DNA from: Comamonas testosteroni | GTDB taxonomy: Bacteria; Pseudomonadota; Gammaproteobacteria; Burkholderiales; Burkholderiaceae_C | Assembly: GCF_003569915.1 (NCBI RefSeq) | Contig: NZ_KZ984439.1 | Location: 62,001-126,000, forward strand | DNA: 64,000 nucleotides | Reading direction: 5' to 3' | Shown: piece after piece, positions 41,701-48,445 of the stretch | Layout of the letters: each line of letters opens with the position of its first letter | Position numbering within the stretch: position 1 is the stretch's first letter | The notes under the pieces: model-generated | Seen by the model: only the letters and a program-made list of their open reading frames with translations | Told to the model about the DNA's origin: nothing | Database searches by the model: none | Made by a program: the position numbers and the translations under genes

Positions 41701-41735
41701 CTGCTGGAGCGACGGATGTGTTCGACTGGACGCAT
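32727..41735 (-). CDS. Giant repetitive surface protein: LEPR-XLL, DUF4347, cadherin-like/tandem-95 repeats
   Basis: A 3002-residue acidic protein. LEPRLLFDGAA at residues 18-27 is the LEPR-XLL motif seen at the start of very large bacterial surface proteins. A DUF4347 module spans about 170-330 with IHIISHG (His227) and ILIYGCD (Cys271), preceded by a degenerate copy (about 70-140). From about residue 360 come repeated cadherin-like/tandem-95 domains of about 105 residues (EDTPISG...GSYTFTPAANWHGTVPQVSYTV), ten of them nearly identical. A jelly-roll-like segment lies at about 795-958. The tail (last 180 residues) is non-repetitive and helical. Likely an exported adhesin or biofilm protein; no secretion genes are adjacent. 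ATG 41735 follows GGGGGAAG. Confidence 0.88.
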   Translation of the reverse strand: MRPVEHIRRSSSRTLALEPRLLFDGAAMVAAQDALHPQDDASADQQEADATDAAHELSNADFQGETARAVALIDARVPHQAELAQSLQAQGVQVHVVQAGESGLSAISNALASARNVSDLHVYAYGETGQPVLGQDSLSQDGLQATAHTDAQWQYYLSTDASIELSQPSSREIVFVSDDTPDWQQLVSTLPANTRVVMLDASRDGVEQIAAVLANEHDIDAIHIISHGSASELQLGTAQLNAQSMQAQYLNALSAIGQSLTADGDILIYGCDFAQGDAGLQAAMVLGGITGADIAASTDPTGAAALGGDWDLELQTGVIQTRSIASAESAAAWSHLLALPTDSGETVTVDEDTTLEKTAADGLLANASDADGDTLTVTGFRVNGVAGVIGSDFLISGVGALLINADGSYRFIPVANFNGSVGLIRYDVSDGGLTPTTSTLSITVNPVNDAPVNTIPGTEGNVQWTTPEDTLVNLSGLQVSDVDAGSALIEVKLSVSSGILGVLGDNGTIGGVTVTGASTATVTLTGTVANINTYLALTGRLNFNPAANFYGDVKLTMTTTDKGASGAGTALTDIDSRLITVTPRPDAPTGTDKTLTMNPGDVHTFTVADFGFSDADDGVLANNFKQIIVTWVPAAGTGTLTLNGVAVKVNDVITVAQIPNLKYTANGSGLFVAMGFKVVDDGSTTGGGQNTDLTPNKIRVHIPGDDVGAIADTSTTLEDSTASGNVLTNDIAGNGGTLSVKSFTVAGQTYTPGSTPTSATIAGVGVFTMKSNGDWTFTPAANYAGPVPQVTYIAAETVDINMLDTGRSYGDQGLPANSVDPNYVLISGPAGATQPILKNHPWFGWNSISSDNNQALKGTYVYETSFYIPADVDLSTLAMSLIGGADDYGAIKIYVNGVELVSTGVAPGSSQYYYNISSTNPAGATPLQHETNVMRIVIENTQSQQAMLVKDWKLSYQTFDTSTLDITVKPVNDAPAGTDRTETINQNASYTFSAADFGFSDPKDNPADAFQSVFITTLPAAAHGQLLYNGAAVTPGQEIAVGDLGLLVYQSKSGLTGNSLGAFTFQVKDNGGTANGGVDTDQSPNTFKFNIIPLPPVYDADETETNYEDTVVTGNLLNNSSTSAPPVVVLDFTVEGNKYTVLPILGATANITGVGSLQILADGSYTFTPVAHWNGKVPQITYTVRNLVSSTDTSTLDITLLPVNDAPAGTDHTETIAEDGSYAFKAADFGFSDPDDNPSNTFQSVIITTLPPVAEGVLLFDGLTFAAGKEIAVADLGRLVFKPTSDLNGNGVGAFTFQVKDDGGTANNGVDTDQSPNRFDFNITPVTDGFTDADESVSTPEDTPISGNLLTGTASVDGPVSITSFRVNGTSYAAGGTATLAGIGTLLIKADGSYTFTPALHWNGAVPTVTYTVTDTISSDTSTLKIVVTPVTNGFTDGDEVVSIPQNTSITANVLAGSSSVDGPLSIQDFSVNGIATPFLPGQTATIAGIGTLIVQTDGTYTFTPVTGWFGTVPQVSYTVSDTVSTDISTLDITVTKVIDADEIVTTPEDTPISGDVLTGTTSVNGPVSVQSFNIEGVNYAAGTTATLAGIGTLEIKADGSYTFTPAANWHGTVPQVIYIVSDTKTTDISTLDITVTPVTDGFTDGNEVVSTPEDTPISGTVLGGTSSVDGPVSVVDFTVGGSTYAAGSTATLAGIGTLVLRADGSYTFTPAANWHGTVPQVSYTVSDTVSTDSSTLDITVTPVTDGFTDANEIVSTPEDTPISGTVLGGTSSVDGAVSVMDFTVGGSTYTSGSTATLAGMGTLVLRADGSYTFTPAANWHGTVPQVSYTVSDTVSTDSSTLDITVTPVTDGLTDANEIVSTPEDTPISGTVLGGTSSVDGPVSVVDFTVGGSTYAAGSTATLAGIGTLVLRADGSYTFTPAANWHGTVPQVSYTVSDTVSTDTSTLDITVTPVTDGFTDANEIVSTPEDTPISGTVLGGTSSVDGPVSVVDFTVGGSTYTAGSTATLAGIGTLVLRADGSYTFTPAANWHGTVPQVSYTVTDTVSTDSSTLDITVTPVTDGFTDGNETVTTPEDTPISGTVLGGTSSVDGPVSVVDFTVGGSTYTAGSTATLAGIGTLVLRADGSYTFTPAANWHGTVPQVSYTVSDTVTTDSSTLDITVTPVTDGFTDGNETVSTPEDTPISGTVLGGTSSVDGTVSVVDFTVGGSSYTAGSTATLAGIGTLVLRADGSYTFTPAANWHGTVPQVSYTVSDTVSTDTSTLDITVTPVTDGFTDGNETVTTPEDTPISGTVLGGTSSVDGPVSVVDFTVGGSTYTAGSTATLAGIGSLVLRADGSYAFTPAANWHGTVPQVSYTVSDTVSTDTSTLDITVTPVTDGFTDANEVVSTPEDTPISGTVLGGTSSVDGAVSVMDFTVGGSTYAAGSTATLAGIGTLVLRADGSYTFTPAANWHGTVPQVSYTVSDTVSTDISTLDITVTPVTDGFTDGNEVVSTPEDTPISGTVLGGTSSVDGPVSVVDFTVGGSTYAAGSTATIAGVGTLVINADGSYTFTPAANWHGTAPQVSYTVSDTVSTDTSTLDITVTPVTDGFTDGNETVSTPEDTPISGTVLGGTSSVDGLVSVTDFTINGNTYAAGSTATIAGVGMLVINTDGSYTFTPVTRWNGQVPQVRYTVSDSISTDTSTLDITVTPVNAGPVADHDAQTVEHGATATGNVLGNDSDPDGDALTVTGFTINGQHYSAGSTVTIAGVGQLSIAQNGDYRFVPVNGYSGSVPTAGYVITDGELTATANLDLKVKPSEVAPVIQVIIPPSPYLPAEPPPPGWPVVTQSLGIGEWVLKTVQNAQQEQQMQAQVSDPRVLETLNQLFSEPSQSLTPQVIQYVIYAVRDSQYQAAILKAQASDSRQASLPAAPSKPRGDTLPDWLIKEIENQIQSVQEAPQPPEAPVSERNAESDREELVAQWLFAPDSGLQQDMQPPAMAGGWASSLSAQLRANASRLPGQRVLQA
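33667..36816 (-). repeat. Ten tandem 315-bp coding repeats in the giant gene
   Basis: 3150 bp made of ten units of exactly 315 bp (105 codons). Units share most bases; variable positions include N/D-E-V/I/T near the start, SVVDF/SVMDF/SVTDF and STYAAG/STYTAG/SSYTAG. The three domains before this block are of the same family but clearly diverged. Confidence 0.93.
38860..39350 (-). other. Non-repeat domain nested in a cadherin-like repeat
   Basis: About 165 residues between VPQVTYIAAETVDIN and TFDTSTLDITVKP. Content such as WFGWNSISSDNNQALKGTYV, FYIPADVDLSTLAMSLIGG, DDYGAIKIYVNGVEL and ETNVMRIVIEN resembles a galactose-binding-like beta-sandwich as in PA14 or glycosidase-associated modules. 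It splits a repeat whose two ends are still present. Confidence 0.6.
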
Positions 41736-42080
41736 GGCTTCCCCCTTGTTTCGCTTTTTATTAACTGAATGCAAATACGGTTACGTATTGACACTTAGTT
41801 TCTGGCGGTAAAGCTCAGTTACGCGTAGGACGGGAAGCCGTCATAAGCGCCCGTAAGGGGTTCAGCCCTGCGGTTTTGTCATAAATCGTCAAATAGCGCG
41901 GTGATAGGGTGGAGCGATGGACGCAATATGTCGGGAAAAATGGTTACCCATTTGCGAAAAAAGCTGCCAGCACCCGAAAACCGGGCGCTGGCAGCTTGAA
42001 TGGTGAGAGCGGGTGAGAAAGGGGCTGCGGATTTTCCGCATCCATCGTCTACCTCGTCTGCTCAGGCTGAGAAAAACCGC
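41736..42080. other. Intergenic region before the giant gene
   Basis: 345 bases. The right part (41961-41997) is a terminator for the leftward lyase gene; the remaining 225 bases are the upstream region of the giant gene and contain ATACG-GTTA-CGTAT (41774-41787), a small inverted repeat. No ORF is supported and no promoter box is clear enough to assign. Confidence 0.5.
41955..41997 (-). terminator. Terminator after the lyase gene
   Basis: AAGCTGCCAGC (41961-41971) pairs with GCTGGCAGCTT (41987-41997); inside, CCCG/CGGG pairs around AAAAC, with one A/C mismatch. Read leftward the stem is followed by TTTTTTCG. Confidence 0.85.
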
Positions 42081-42941
42081 TTACTGGTACTTTTTCTCCA
42101 GCCCGTCCCAGAAGTCCTTGTTGACCAGACGCTGGCGCTCCAGGAAGGGGGCGACGATGGCGGGGTCTTCGTCCACCTTGTGATCGTCGCGCAGCAGGGT
42201 CAGTGCTTTTTGCATACCGGCTACCGCGCCTTGCAGGGCGGCGTTGGCGTAGAGCACAAAGCCAAAGCCGAGCTGGCCCAGCTCATCGGCATTGAAGATG
42301 GGCGTTTTGCCGCCGATGACCATATTCATCAGTTGCGGCGCTTGCAGACGCTGGGGCAGGGCGCGCACTTCTTCGGCCTTGGTGACGGCTTCGACAAACA
42401 GAATGTCGGCACCGGCTTCCTGAAACGCTTGAGCGCGCTCGATGGCGGCTTCAAAGCCGTGGACGGCAGCGGCGTCCGTGCGGGCCATGATGAGGGTGGA
42501 GCTATCACGGCGGGCATCCACGGCAGCGCGAATCTTGCCCAGCATCTCGTGGGTTTCGATCACATCCTTGCCATTGAAGTGGCCGCAGCGCTTGGGCGAG
42601 ACCTGGTCTTCAATTTGAATACAGTCGGCCCCGGCGCGTTCCAATGTGCGCACGGCGTGGTAGGTGTTGACGGCATTGCCAAAGCCGGTATCGGCGTCGA
42701 CGAGCAGCGGCACATCCACCGCATCGCGAATGCGGGCCGTGTGGTCGGCAATGTCGGAGAGGCCCATAAAGCCCTGGTCAGGCATGCCAAACCACATATT
42801 GGTCACGCCAGCGCCAGTCACATAAATGGCTTCAAACCCCAGATCCGCAATCAGCCGCGCCGACATGGCGTTGAACGCCCCCGGCACAATCACGCCACGG
42901 CGCGCATCGGCCAGAGCCTTGAGTTTTTGTTTGGGATTCAT
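42081..42941 (-). CDS. Isocitrate lyase/PEP mutase family enzyme
   Basis: A 286-residue TIM-barrel enzyme that makes or breaks C-C (or P-C) bonds next to a carboxylate. VPGAFNAMSARLIADLGFEAIYVTGAGV, PLLVDADTGFGNAVNTYHAVRTLERAGADCIQIEDQ (metal-binding DADTG and ED) and the active-site loop PKRCGHFNGK identify the group. The loop cysteine is that of lyases such as methylisocitrate or dimethylmalate lyase and oxaloacetate decarboxylase-type members. Exact substrate open; with neighbouring Bug receptors and a PrpR-type activator a branched-chain organic acid is likely. ATG 42941 has AGGAAA at the right distance; an upstream TTG (42956) is discarded. Leftward, last gene of the sigma-54 cluster. 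Confidence 0.85.
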   Translation of the reverse strand: MNPKQKLKALADARRGVIVPGAFNAMSARLIADLGFEAIYVTGAGVTNMWFGMPDQGFMGLSDIADHTARIRDAVDVPLLVDADTGFGNAVNTYHAVRTLERAGADCIQIEDQVSPKRCGHFNGKDVIETHEMLGKIRAAVDARRDSSTLIMARTDAAAVHGFEAAIERAQAFQEAGADILFVEAVTKAEEVRALPQRLQAPQLMNMVIGGKTPIFNADELGQLGFGFVLYANAALQGAVAGMQKALTLLRDDHKVDEDPAIVAPFLERQRLVNKDFWDGLEKKYQ

Positions 42942-43039
42942 CAAATTTCCTATCAAAACCGCATCAAGTCAGCGTTCCAATTGCGCTGATTGCTATCAAA
43001 TTCATTAGCCAAAGTGAGCTGCACCTAAAAACTGGCACT

Positions 43040-43165
43040 CCCCAAAAGAGTGGGACAGCGAGGAAGGGCCGCCCCGCACCGAGGCTGTCGTCCCCCTTCC
43101 ATAGCGCGCAGCGCGTAGAGAAAGGGGCGCCCGGCTAGGGGGAAGGCGCAAAGCGCCTCAGGGGG
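43040..43165 (+). repeat. GC-rich dispersed repeat, copy C (diverged)
   Basis: Shares GTCGTCCCCCTTCC and AAGGCGCAAAGCGCCTCAGG with copies A and B; the middle is different. It runs into the stop codon (43166-43168) of the Bug gene, the same position relative to a Bug gene as copy A. Confidence 0.7.
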
Positions 43166-44152
43166 TTAATCCAGCGATATATTCGCTTTCTTAATCACCG
43201 GCCCCCACTTGGCGCGCTCGGCCTCGATGTATTTGCCATAGGCGGCAGGCGTGCCGCCCACGATCATGCCGCCGCTGCCTTCAATCATCTGGCGCAGGGC
43301 CGCGTCGTTCTTGAGTGCATCGTTGACGGCCTTGTTGAGCTTGGCGATCACGGCGTCTGGCGTGCTGGCGGGCGCGATCATGCCCAGCCAGTTGTACGAC
43401 TCAAAGCCTTTGACACCAGCTTCGTCCAGCGTGGGCACATTGGGCAGTACGGACAGGCGCTTTTTGCTGGAGACGGCCAGCGCATTGATCTTGCCGGCCT
43501 TGATGGACGGCAGCGCCGAGTAACCCATCTCGAACATCATGGCCAGATGCCCGCCCATCAGGTCGGTTGCGGCCAGAGAGCCGCCCTTGTACGGCACATG
43601 GGTCAGCTCGGTCTGAGTCTGATAGGCCAGTAGCTCGCCCGAGAGGTGGTGCGCGCCGCCCACGCCCGAGGAGCCAAAGGTCAGCTCGCCGGGCTTGGAT
43701 TTGGCATAGGCCAGCAGCTCCTGCACGTTCTTGAAGGGCTGGTTCAGCGCCGTGGTCAGGAACAGCGGGGCCTGCTCGATAAGGATGATGGGCTTGAACG
43801 CGGTCCTGGCGTCATAAGGCATCTTCTTCATCAGCATGGGGTTGGTGACCAGCGGGCCGGGCGAGCCAAAGCCGAAGGTGTGACCGTCATTGGCCTTGGC
43901 AATCGCGTCCGTGCCCGTCACGCCGCCCGCGCCGCCGCGGTTGTCGATGACGACGGGCTGGCCCAGCGCCTTGCCCAGCGAATCCGCGATCAGGCGCGCG
44001 CGCGTGTCGGCATAGCCACCGGCGGCATAGGGCACGATGAGCTTGACGGGGCGGCTGGGCCAGGCGTCAGCGCCCTGGGCGCTGGCCATGCTGGTGCTGC
44101 CCAGCAAGGCCATGGCAGCGAGCGTGCAGAGGGTGAGACGGCGAGAGGTCAT
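43166..44152 (-). CDS. Tripartite tricarboxylate transporter receptor (Bug/TctC family)
   Basis: A 328-residue periplasmic receptor with signal peptide MTSRRLTLCTLAAMALLGST...ASA. Mature landmarks: WPSRPVKLIVPYAAGGYADTRA, PVVIDNRGGAGGVTGTDAIAKA and LTHVPYKGGSLAATDLMGGHLAMMFEMG. The YADTRAR start differs from the usual GGxxDxxAR only slightly. No permease genes near. It is the second gene of a leftward group (Bug, Bug, lyase); 90 bases and a hairpin repeat separate it from the first Bug gene. Confidence 0.9.
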   Translation of the reverse strand: MTSRRLTLCTLAAMALLGSTSMASAQGADAWPSRPVKLIVPYAAGGYADTRARLIADSLGKALGQPVVIDNRGGAGGVTGTDAIAKANDGHTFGFGSPGPLVTNPMLMKKMPYDARTAFKPIILIEQAPLFLTTALNQPFKNVQELLAYAKSKPGELTFGSSGVGGAHHLSGELLAYQTQTELTHVPYKGGSLAATDLMGGHLAMMFEMGYSALPSIKAGKINALAVSSKKRLSVLPNVPTLDEAGVKGFESYNWLGMIAPASTPDAVIAKLNKAVNDALKNDAALRQMIEGSGGMIVGGTPAAYGKYIEAERAKWGPVIKKANISLD

Positions 44153-44170
44153 AGGAGAGTTTTCTCAGTG

Positions 44171-44223
44171 TTTTAAGCCAGCAGTCCATATTGGATATAG
44201 GCTGACAGCTATTGTTTTTGATA
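44171..44223 (-). repeat. AT-rich hairpin repeat copy
   Basis: Read leftward: ATAGCTGTCAGCCTATATCC then ATGGACTGCTGGCTTAAAA, a good match to the copies at 28843 and 53881. Lies between the two Bug genes. Confidence 0.7.
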
Positions 44224-44242
44224 GATGGAGGATAGGCCCTGC

Positions 44243-45232
44243 TTACTTTTCCTGCATGTTCGCGGCCTTGACGATCTCGCCCAGACGCTTGCGTTCTGCG
44301 TCGGCAAACTTCACAAACTCGGCGCGCGTGCCGCCAATGGGCTCAATCCCCAGACCCTTGAGCTTTTCCACGGTGGCCGGGTCCTTCATGGCCTTGTCCA
44401 CGGCAGCGGCCACCTTGTCCAAAATGGCGGGTGGTGTGCCCTTGGGCGCGTGAATGCCGGCCCAGTGCGCGATCTGCACATCGGCAAAGCCTTGCTCCAC
44501 GGCGGTGGACAGTTGCGGATAGGCGGAGATGCGCTTGGTCCAGGTCGTGGCCAGCGCCTTGAACTTGCCTTCATGAATGATGTGGGGCAGGGCGATGATG
44601 CTGGCCTCAGACGTGCCTTCCACCTGGCCGCCCAGCACGGCGGTTGTGCTCTCGGAGCCGCTCTTGTACGGCACGGGCTGCAGCTTGGCACCGTATTTCA
44701 CGTTCAGCATCTCGGCCACAAAGTGCGGCGTGCTGCCCGTGCCAGCGGTGGCAAAGTTAAAGCCCTCGCCCTTCTTGGACGCTTCCACAAAATCGCGCAG
44801 ATTGTTGTATGGCGCGTTCTTGGGCACCACGATCACGGAAGGCGCCAGGCCAATCATCACCAGTGGCTGCAGCGCGTCGTCCTTGAAGGGCATGGTCTTC
44901 TTGATCATGCTGTTGGAGATCACGCCCGCAGCGCTGACCAGCAGGGTGTAGCCATCAGGCTGGGCCTTGGCCACGATGTCTGCGCCCACGGTGCCGCCCG
45001 CGCCGGGGCGGTTGTCGATGACCACGGGCTGGCCCAGGATCTTGGACGCGCCTTCGGCCGCAGATCGCGCCATCAGGTCGTTCGCTCCACCGGCAGAAAA
45101 CGGCACCACCAGACGGATGGGGCGTGTGGGCCAGTTGGCATCGGCGGCAAAAGCGGCGGCGGGTGCCAGCGTGGCGGCGGCGATGGCAGAAGTGATGGTG
45201 GTAGCGAGCAGCGAGCGGCGGTTCAAAAACAT
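44243..45232 (-). CDS. Tripartite tricarboxylate transporter receptor (Bug/TctC family)
   Basis: A 329-residue receptor. Signal peptide MFLNRRSLLATTITSAIAAA to a cut after FAA; RRSLL suggests possible Tat-like character but only one arginine pair is present. Mature part: WPTRPIRLVVPFSAGGANDLMAR, PVVIDNRPGAGGTVGADIVAKA, LQPVPYKSGSESTTAVLGGQV. First gene downstream of a sigma-54 promoter (45277-45296). ATG 45232 follows AAGGAG closely. Its expression is probably controlled by the divergent PrpR-type activator; ligand unknown. Confidence 0.9.
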   Translation of the reverse strand: MFLNRRSLLATTITSAIAAATLAPAAAFAADANWPTRPIRLVVPFSAGGANDLMARSAAEGASKILGQPVVIDNRPGAGGTVGADIVAKAQPDGYTLLVSAAGVISNSMIKKTMPFKDDALQPLVMIGLAPSVIVVPKNAPYNNLRDFVEASKKGEGFNFATAGTGSTPHFVAEMLNVKYGAKLQPVPYKSGSESTTAVLGGQVEGTSEASIIALPHIIHEGKFKALATTWTKRISAYPQLSTAVEQGFADVQIAHWAGIHAPKGTPPAILDKVAAAVDKAMKDPATVEKLKGLGIEPIGGTRAEFVKFADAERKRLGEIVKAANMQEK

Positions 45233-45276
45233 GTCTATCTCCTTGGATTTGAAACCCAATATTGGTGTGCAGATGT

Positions 45277-45296
45277 CTTTGCAAACCCTGTGCCAA
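45277..45296 (-). promoter_or_regulatory. Sigma-54 (-24/-12) promoter of the Bug-Bug-lyase cluster
   Basis: Read leftward: TTGGCACAGGGTTTGCAAAG. This fits the consensus TGGCAC-N5-TTGCA exactly, with GG and GC 10 bases apart. It lies about 45 bases before the ATG at 45232 and points away from the divergent sigma-54 activator gene. Confidence 0.85.
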
Positions 45297-45389
45297 CATC
45301 GCCAAGGGTTAACCCTTTATTGGCCAAGTGATTGAAATCATGAGGATTTATGAGATTTTCAGGAAATCCTTTCCGTGTTTGTGCTCAGT

Positions 45390-45429
45390 AATGATTCATT
45401 TTTGAAATAATGAGTTTCATGAATGAGTC
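45390..45429. promoter_or_regulatory. Possible upstream activator sites (AATGA repeats)
   Basis: AATGA followed by T or G and T occurs at 45390, 45409 and 45422 (AATGATTC, AATGAGTTTC, AATGAGTC), roughly 100-130 bases upstream of the sigma-54 promoter and overlapping the activator start. A candidate enhancer cluster, weakly supported. Confidence 0.35.
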
Positions 45430-47419
45430 ATTGCTCGCTGCAACACCGCGCCCATTGCTGTCCGATGCGCAACTGCCCCATATCGTTACCGTGGGCCGCT
45501 ACCGGATTGGTCGTGTGCTGCAGCGGCTGGCCCAGCTCTGGTCCGGACAGGCGCGTTTTACGCATATCACGGCCTCGTTTGATGATGCGGTGGCGCAGTT
45601 GCATGCGCTTAACCGCCAGCAGCCCATTGATGCGCTGGTGGGCGCAGGGGCCAGCGGCAGCTGGATTCGGGAGCGGGTCGATGTGCCGTTTGCCATGGTT
45701 GAGGTGCGCGGGCTTGATCTGATGCAGGCGCTGCGCCAGGCCAAGCTGCAGACTACCGAAGACTTGCCCCATGTCGGGCTGGTGATGTTCGAGCAGCCCT
45801 CGGCCGTGGTCGCGCAGTTTGACCAGCTCTTTGGACTGGGGCTGGTGCAGATTGCCTATCAGGGTACGCAGGACGCCACGGCATGCATTCAAAAACTCAA
45901 GGCCGCCCGCGTGGGCGCAGTGGTGGCGCCGGGGCTGGTGGCTGATCTGGCCGAGCAATCGGGCATGGCCAGCGTGCTGCTGTACTCCGATATTTCCGTG
46001 CGCCAGGCGTTGAGCGATGCCATGCTGCTGGCCCGCCATCGCCATGCCGAACGCGACCGCCACCAGCGGCTGGAGACCGTGCTGGGCCAGTTGCAGGACG
46101 GCGTGCTGGCCGTGGATGAGCGCGGGCGCATCTGCGCGATCAACCCCCACATGGCATCGCTGCTGGGCGCGTCGGTCGAGTCCCTGCACGACAGGCAGCT
46201 TGAAGACATCGCCCCCGCTTTAGGCATGGCGCGCGCGCTGGCGGGCGAGGAAGTGGCCGAAGAAGTGGTGCAACTGGCGCTGCGTACACTGGTCGTGCGC
46301 CGTGGCCCGATTGTGGAAAACGGCAGCGTGACGGGCGCCTTGCTGGTCTGCCGCGACCCCGCCGTCATTCAGCGGGCCGAGCGCAGCTTGCGTGCCGACC
46401 GCAGCTTGCGCAGTGCAGGCGTGCGCTGGCGCATTGAAGACTATCTGGGCAGCAGCGCCCCGGCCCAGCGCGTGCGCCAGCTGGCTCAGCAATTTGCGGC
46501 CAGCGACGCCACGGTGCTGATTCTGGGCGAATCAGGCACCGGCAAGGAACTGGTGGCTCAGGGCATACACCGCGCCAGCCGCCGCGCAGCCCAGCCCTTT
46601 CTGGCCGTGAACTGCGCCGCGCTTAGCGAAAGCCTGCTCGAGAGCGAACTCTTTGGCTACGAAGAAGGCGCTTTTACCGGCGCGCGGCGCGGCGGCAAGA
46701 CCGGGCTGATCGAAGCGGCCCACACGGGCACTCTGTTTCTCGATGAAATCGGCGATATGCCGTTGGCGCTGCAATCGCGCCTGCTGCGCGTGCTGCAGGA
46801 GCGCGAAGTGCTGCGCGTGGGCTCCACCGCGCCCATTCCCGTTGATGTGCGCGTGATTGCTGCCACCCATGCCGATCTGGCCGCACAGGTGCAAAAAGGC
46901 CTGTTCCGCCGTGACCTGTATTACCGACTGGCCGTGCTGCGCCTGAGCACGCCCAGTCTGCGTCAGCGTGGTGCCGATGACGTGGCCGAGCTGGCGCGCA
47001 GCATGCTGGCCCGCCATCTGGGCCTGAGCAGCGCGCAGGCGCTGGAAGCAGATCCGCACCGCGCATTGGCCGATCTGCTGAAGGCCGTGCTCACCCATGC
47101 CGTCGCCCATGACTGGCCCGGCAATGTGCGTGAACTGGATAACTGGGTGGAGCGCCTGCTGGCCTGCCATGCTGACCTGACTGCGGCAGACGGTGCGCTG
47201 GATGCCGGGCGCTTGCAGGACATCTTTCCCGAATGCGCGCCGCTGATGCCGCTGGCCGAACCCGTGGCCGCTGCCCGCACCCGCCTGCGCGACACCCGCC
47301 GCGAAGCCGAGCGCCAGCGCGTGCGCGAAGTGCTGGACAGTGTGGACGGCGACCAGAGCCGTGCCTGCGCCATACTGGGCATCAGCCGCGCTACGCTGTG
47401 GCGGCGCATGAAAGCCTGA
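45410..47419 (+). CDS. PrpR-type sigma-54-dependent activator
   Basis: A 669-residue enhancer-binding protein. Residues about 25-195 match the PrpR_N sensor domain (related to solute-binding folds), about 215-320 a PAS domain, about 345-580 the AAA+ domain with GESGTGKE (373-380), the sigma-54-contacting GAFTGA (420-425) and LFLDEIGD (443-450), and the end is a Fis-type HTH ([19 protein letters not shown]). Known PrpR senses 2-methylcitrate. Here the divergent sigma-54 promoter drives Bug receptors and a lyase rather than prpBC, so the effector may be another branched carboxylate. The first ATG (45410) is used; a second is at 45419. Confidence 0.92.
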   Translation: MSFMNESLLAATPRPLLSDAQLPHIVTVGRYRIGRVLQRLAQLWSGQARFTHITASFDDAVAQLHALNRQQPIDALVGAGASGSWIRERVDVPFAMVEVRGLDLMQALRQAKLQTTEDLPHVGLVMFEQPSAVVAQFDQLFGLGLVQIAYQGTQDATACIQKLKAARVGAVVAPGLVADLAEQSGMASVLLYSDISVRQALSDAMLLARHRHAERDRHQRLETVLGQLQDGVLAVDERGRICAINPHMASLLGASVESLHDRQLEDIAPALGMARALAGEEVAEEVVQLALRTLVVRRGPIVENGSVTGALLVCRDPAVIQRAERSLRADRSLRSAGVRWRIEDYLGSSAPAQRVRQLAQQFAASDATVLILGESGTGKELVAQGIHRASRRAAQPFLAVNCAALSESLLESELFGYEEGAFTGARRGGKTGLIEAAHTGTLFLDEIGDMPLALQSRLLRVLQEREVLRVGSTAPIPVDVRVIAATHADLAAQVQKGLFRRDLYYRLAVLRLSTPSLRQRGADDVAELARSMLARHLGLSSAQALEADPHRALADLLKAVLTHAVAHDWPGNVRELDNWVERLLACHADLTAADGALDAGRLQDIFPECAPLMPLAEPVAAARTRLRDTRREAERQRVREVLDSVDGDQSRACAILGISRATLWRRMKA

Positions 47420-47499
47420 GCTGGAGTGCTTGGCCGACAGGCTGGCCGAGCCCATGCGCGCACAATGATCGGGTTGCGTATTCACTAGCAGGAGGCTCC

Positions 47500-47982
47500 A
47501 TGAGCGCCAAGAACACCATCTGTCTCTGGTACGTGGGCGATGCGCTGGAAGCCGCGCAGTTCTATGCCAGAACCTTTACCGACAGCCATGTGGGCGTGGT
47601 GCATCGCGCGCCCGGTGACTATCCCGATGGCAAGCAGGGCGATGTGCTGCTGGTCGAGTTCACCGTCGCGGGCGTGGCCTGTGTGGGGCTGAACGGCGGG
47701 CCGCACTTCACGCACAACGAATCGTTTTCCTTCCAGATTGCCACGGATGATCAGGCCGAAACCGACCGCTACTGGAATGCGATTGTGGGCAATGGCGGTC
47801 AGGAAAGCGCCTGCGGCTGGTGCAAGGACCGCTGGGGCATCTCCTGGCAAATCACGCCGCGAGTGCTGATGCAGGCAGTCTCAGGCGCGCACGGTGGCGC
47901 AGCAGCCCAGCGCGCTTATGCGGCGATGATGGATATGCGCAAGATCGATATTGCAGCGATAGAAGCCGCCATCAAAGGCTGA
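47500..47982 (+). CDS. VOC superfamily protein (PhnB/3-demethylubiquinone methyltransferase-like)
   Basis: A 160-residue protein. ICLWYVGDALEAAQFYARTF is the first beta-alpha unit; VEFTVAGVACVGLNGGPHFTHNESFSFQIATDDQAETDRYWNAI and GWCKDRWGISWQITPRVL are the 3-dmu-9_3-mt type signature that is often annotated this way. Members bind small ligands and many have no shown activity. Strong AGGAGG site just before the ATG. It follows the activator by 80 bases and may be its own unit; convergent with the SWIM operon. Confidence 0.85.
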   Translation: MSAKNTICLWYVGDALEAAQFYARTFTDSHVGVVHRAPGDYPDGKQGDVLLVEFTVAGVACVGLNGGPHFTHNESFSFQIATDDQAETDRYWNAIVGNGGQESACGWCKDRWGISWQITPRVLMQAVSGAHGGAAAQRAYAAMMDMRKIDIAAIEAAIKG

Positions 47983-48006
47983 AAAAGCCGAAGCCAGCTT
48001 GACGCT

Positions 48007-48432
48007 TCAGTCTTCGCCGTCCAGCAGCGCCAGCCGCTGAACCTCATGGTCAAGCACCTCGAACTCGCGCTGAAAGAACAGCGCGCACAGCTGGTTGACG
48101 GTGCTGCGTTCATGCACATCGAGCACCACCACATTGCGCTCCTGCTTGGGTTTGCCAAACAGGTGTTTGCGCATCTGGCTTGAGACCGACTGCAACTGAA
48201 AGTCCTGGCCCAGCGCCTGGCCCAGAGCGCTGATCCAGAGCTGGCGCTGCTCAGGCTCGCACTGCAGCACCAGCGTGGGCAGCGCGCCATCCTGCTGCTC
48301 ATCCCATTGCTGATGCTGCGCCCGCCACGGAAACTCGTCGATGGCGTTCAGAAACCCCGGCAGGTCAACCTCGCCTCGCTGCTCGACTTCATCGAAATCA
48401 AAACCGGCCTTCTGGATGGCGTAGCTGAACAT
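48007..48432 (-). CDS. Hypothetical protein, last gene of the SWIM operon
   Basis: A 141-residue acidic protein with no signal or membrane segment. It starts MFSYAIQKAGFDFDEVEQRG and contains LPTLVLQCEPEQRQLWISALGQALGQDFQL and KQERNVVVLDVHERSTVNQLCALFF. Not recognised. It begins 13 bases after the stop of the 463-codon gene and is therefore part of the same leftward unit, which suggests a shared function. Confidence 0.7.
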   Translation of the reverse strand: MFSYAIQKAGFDFDEVEQRGEVDLPGFLNAIDEFPWRAQHQQWDEQQDGALPTLVLQCEPEQRQLWISALGQALGQDFQLQSVSSQMRKHLFGKPKQERNVVVLDVHERSTVNQLCALFFQREFEVLDHEVQRLALLDGED

Positions 48433-48445
48433 GGTCTTTCACCTT

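Noticed and set aside
42081..42941. Naming the lyase prpB
   Set aside because: The loop PKRCGHF differs from the KKCGH of typical PrpB and prpC/acnD are absent; only the broader family can be supported.
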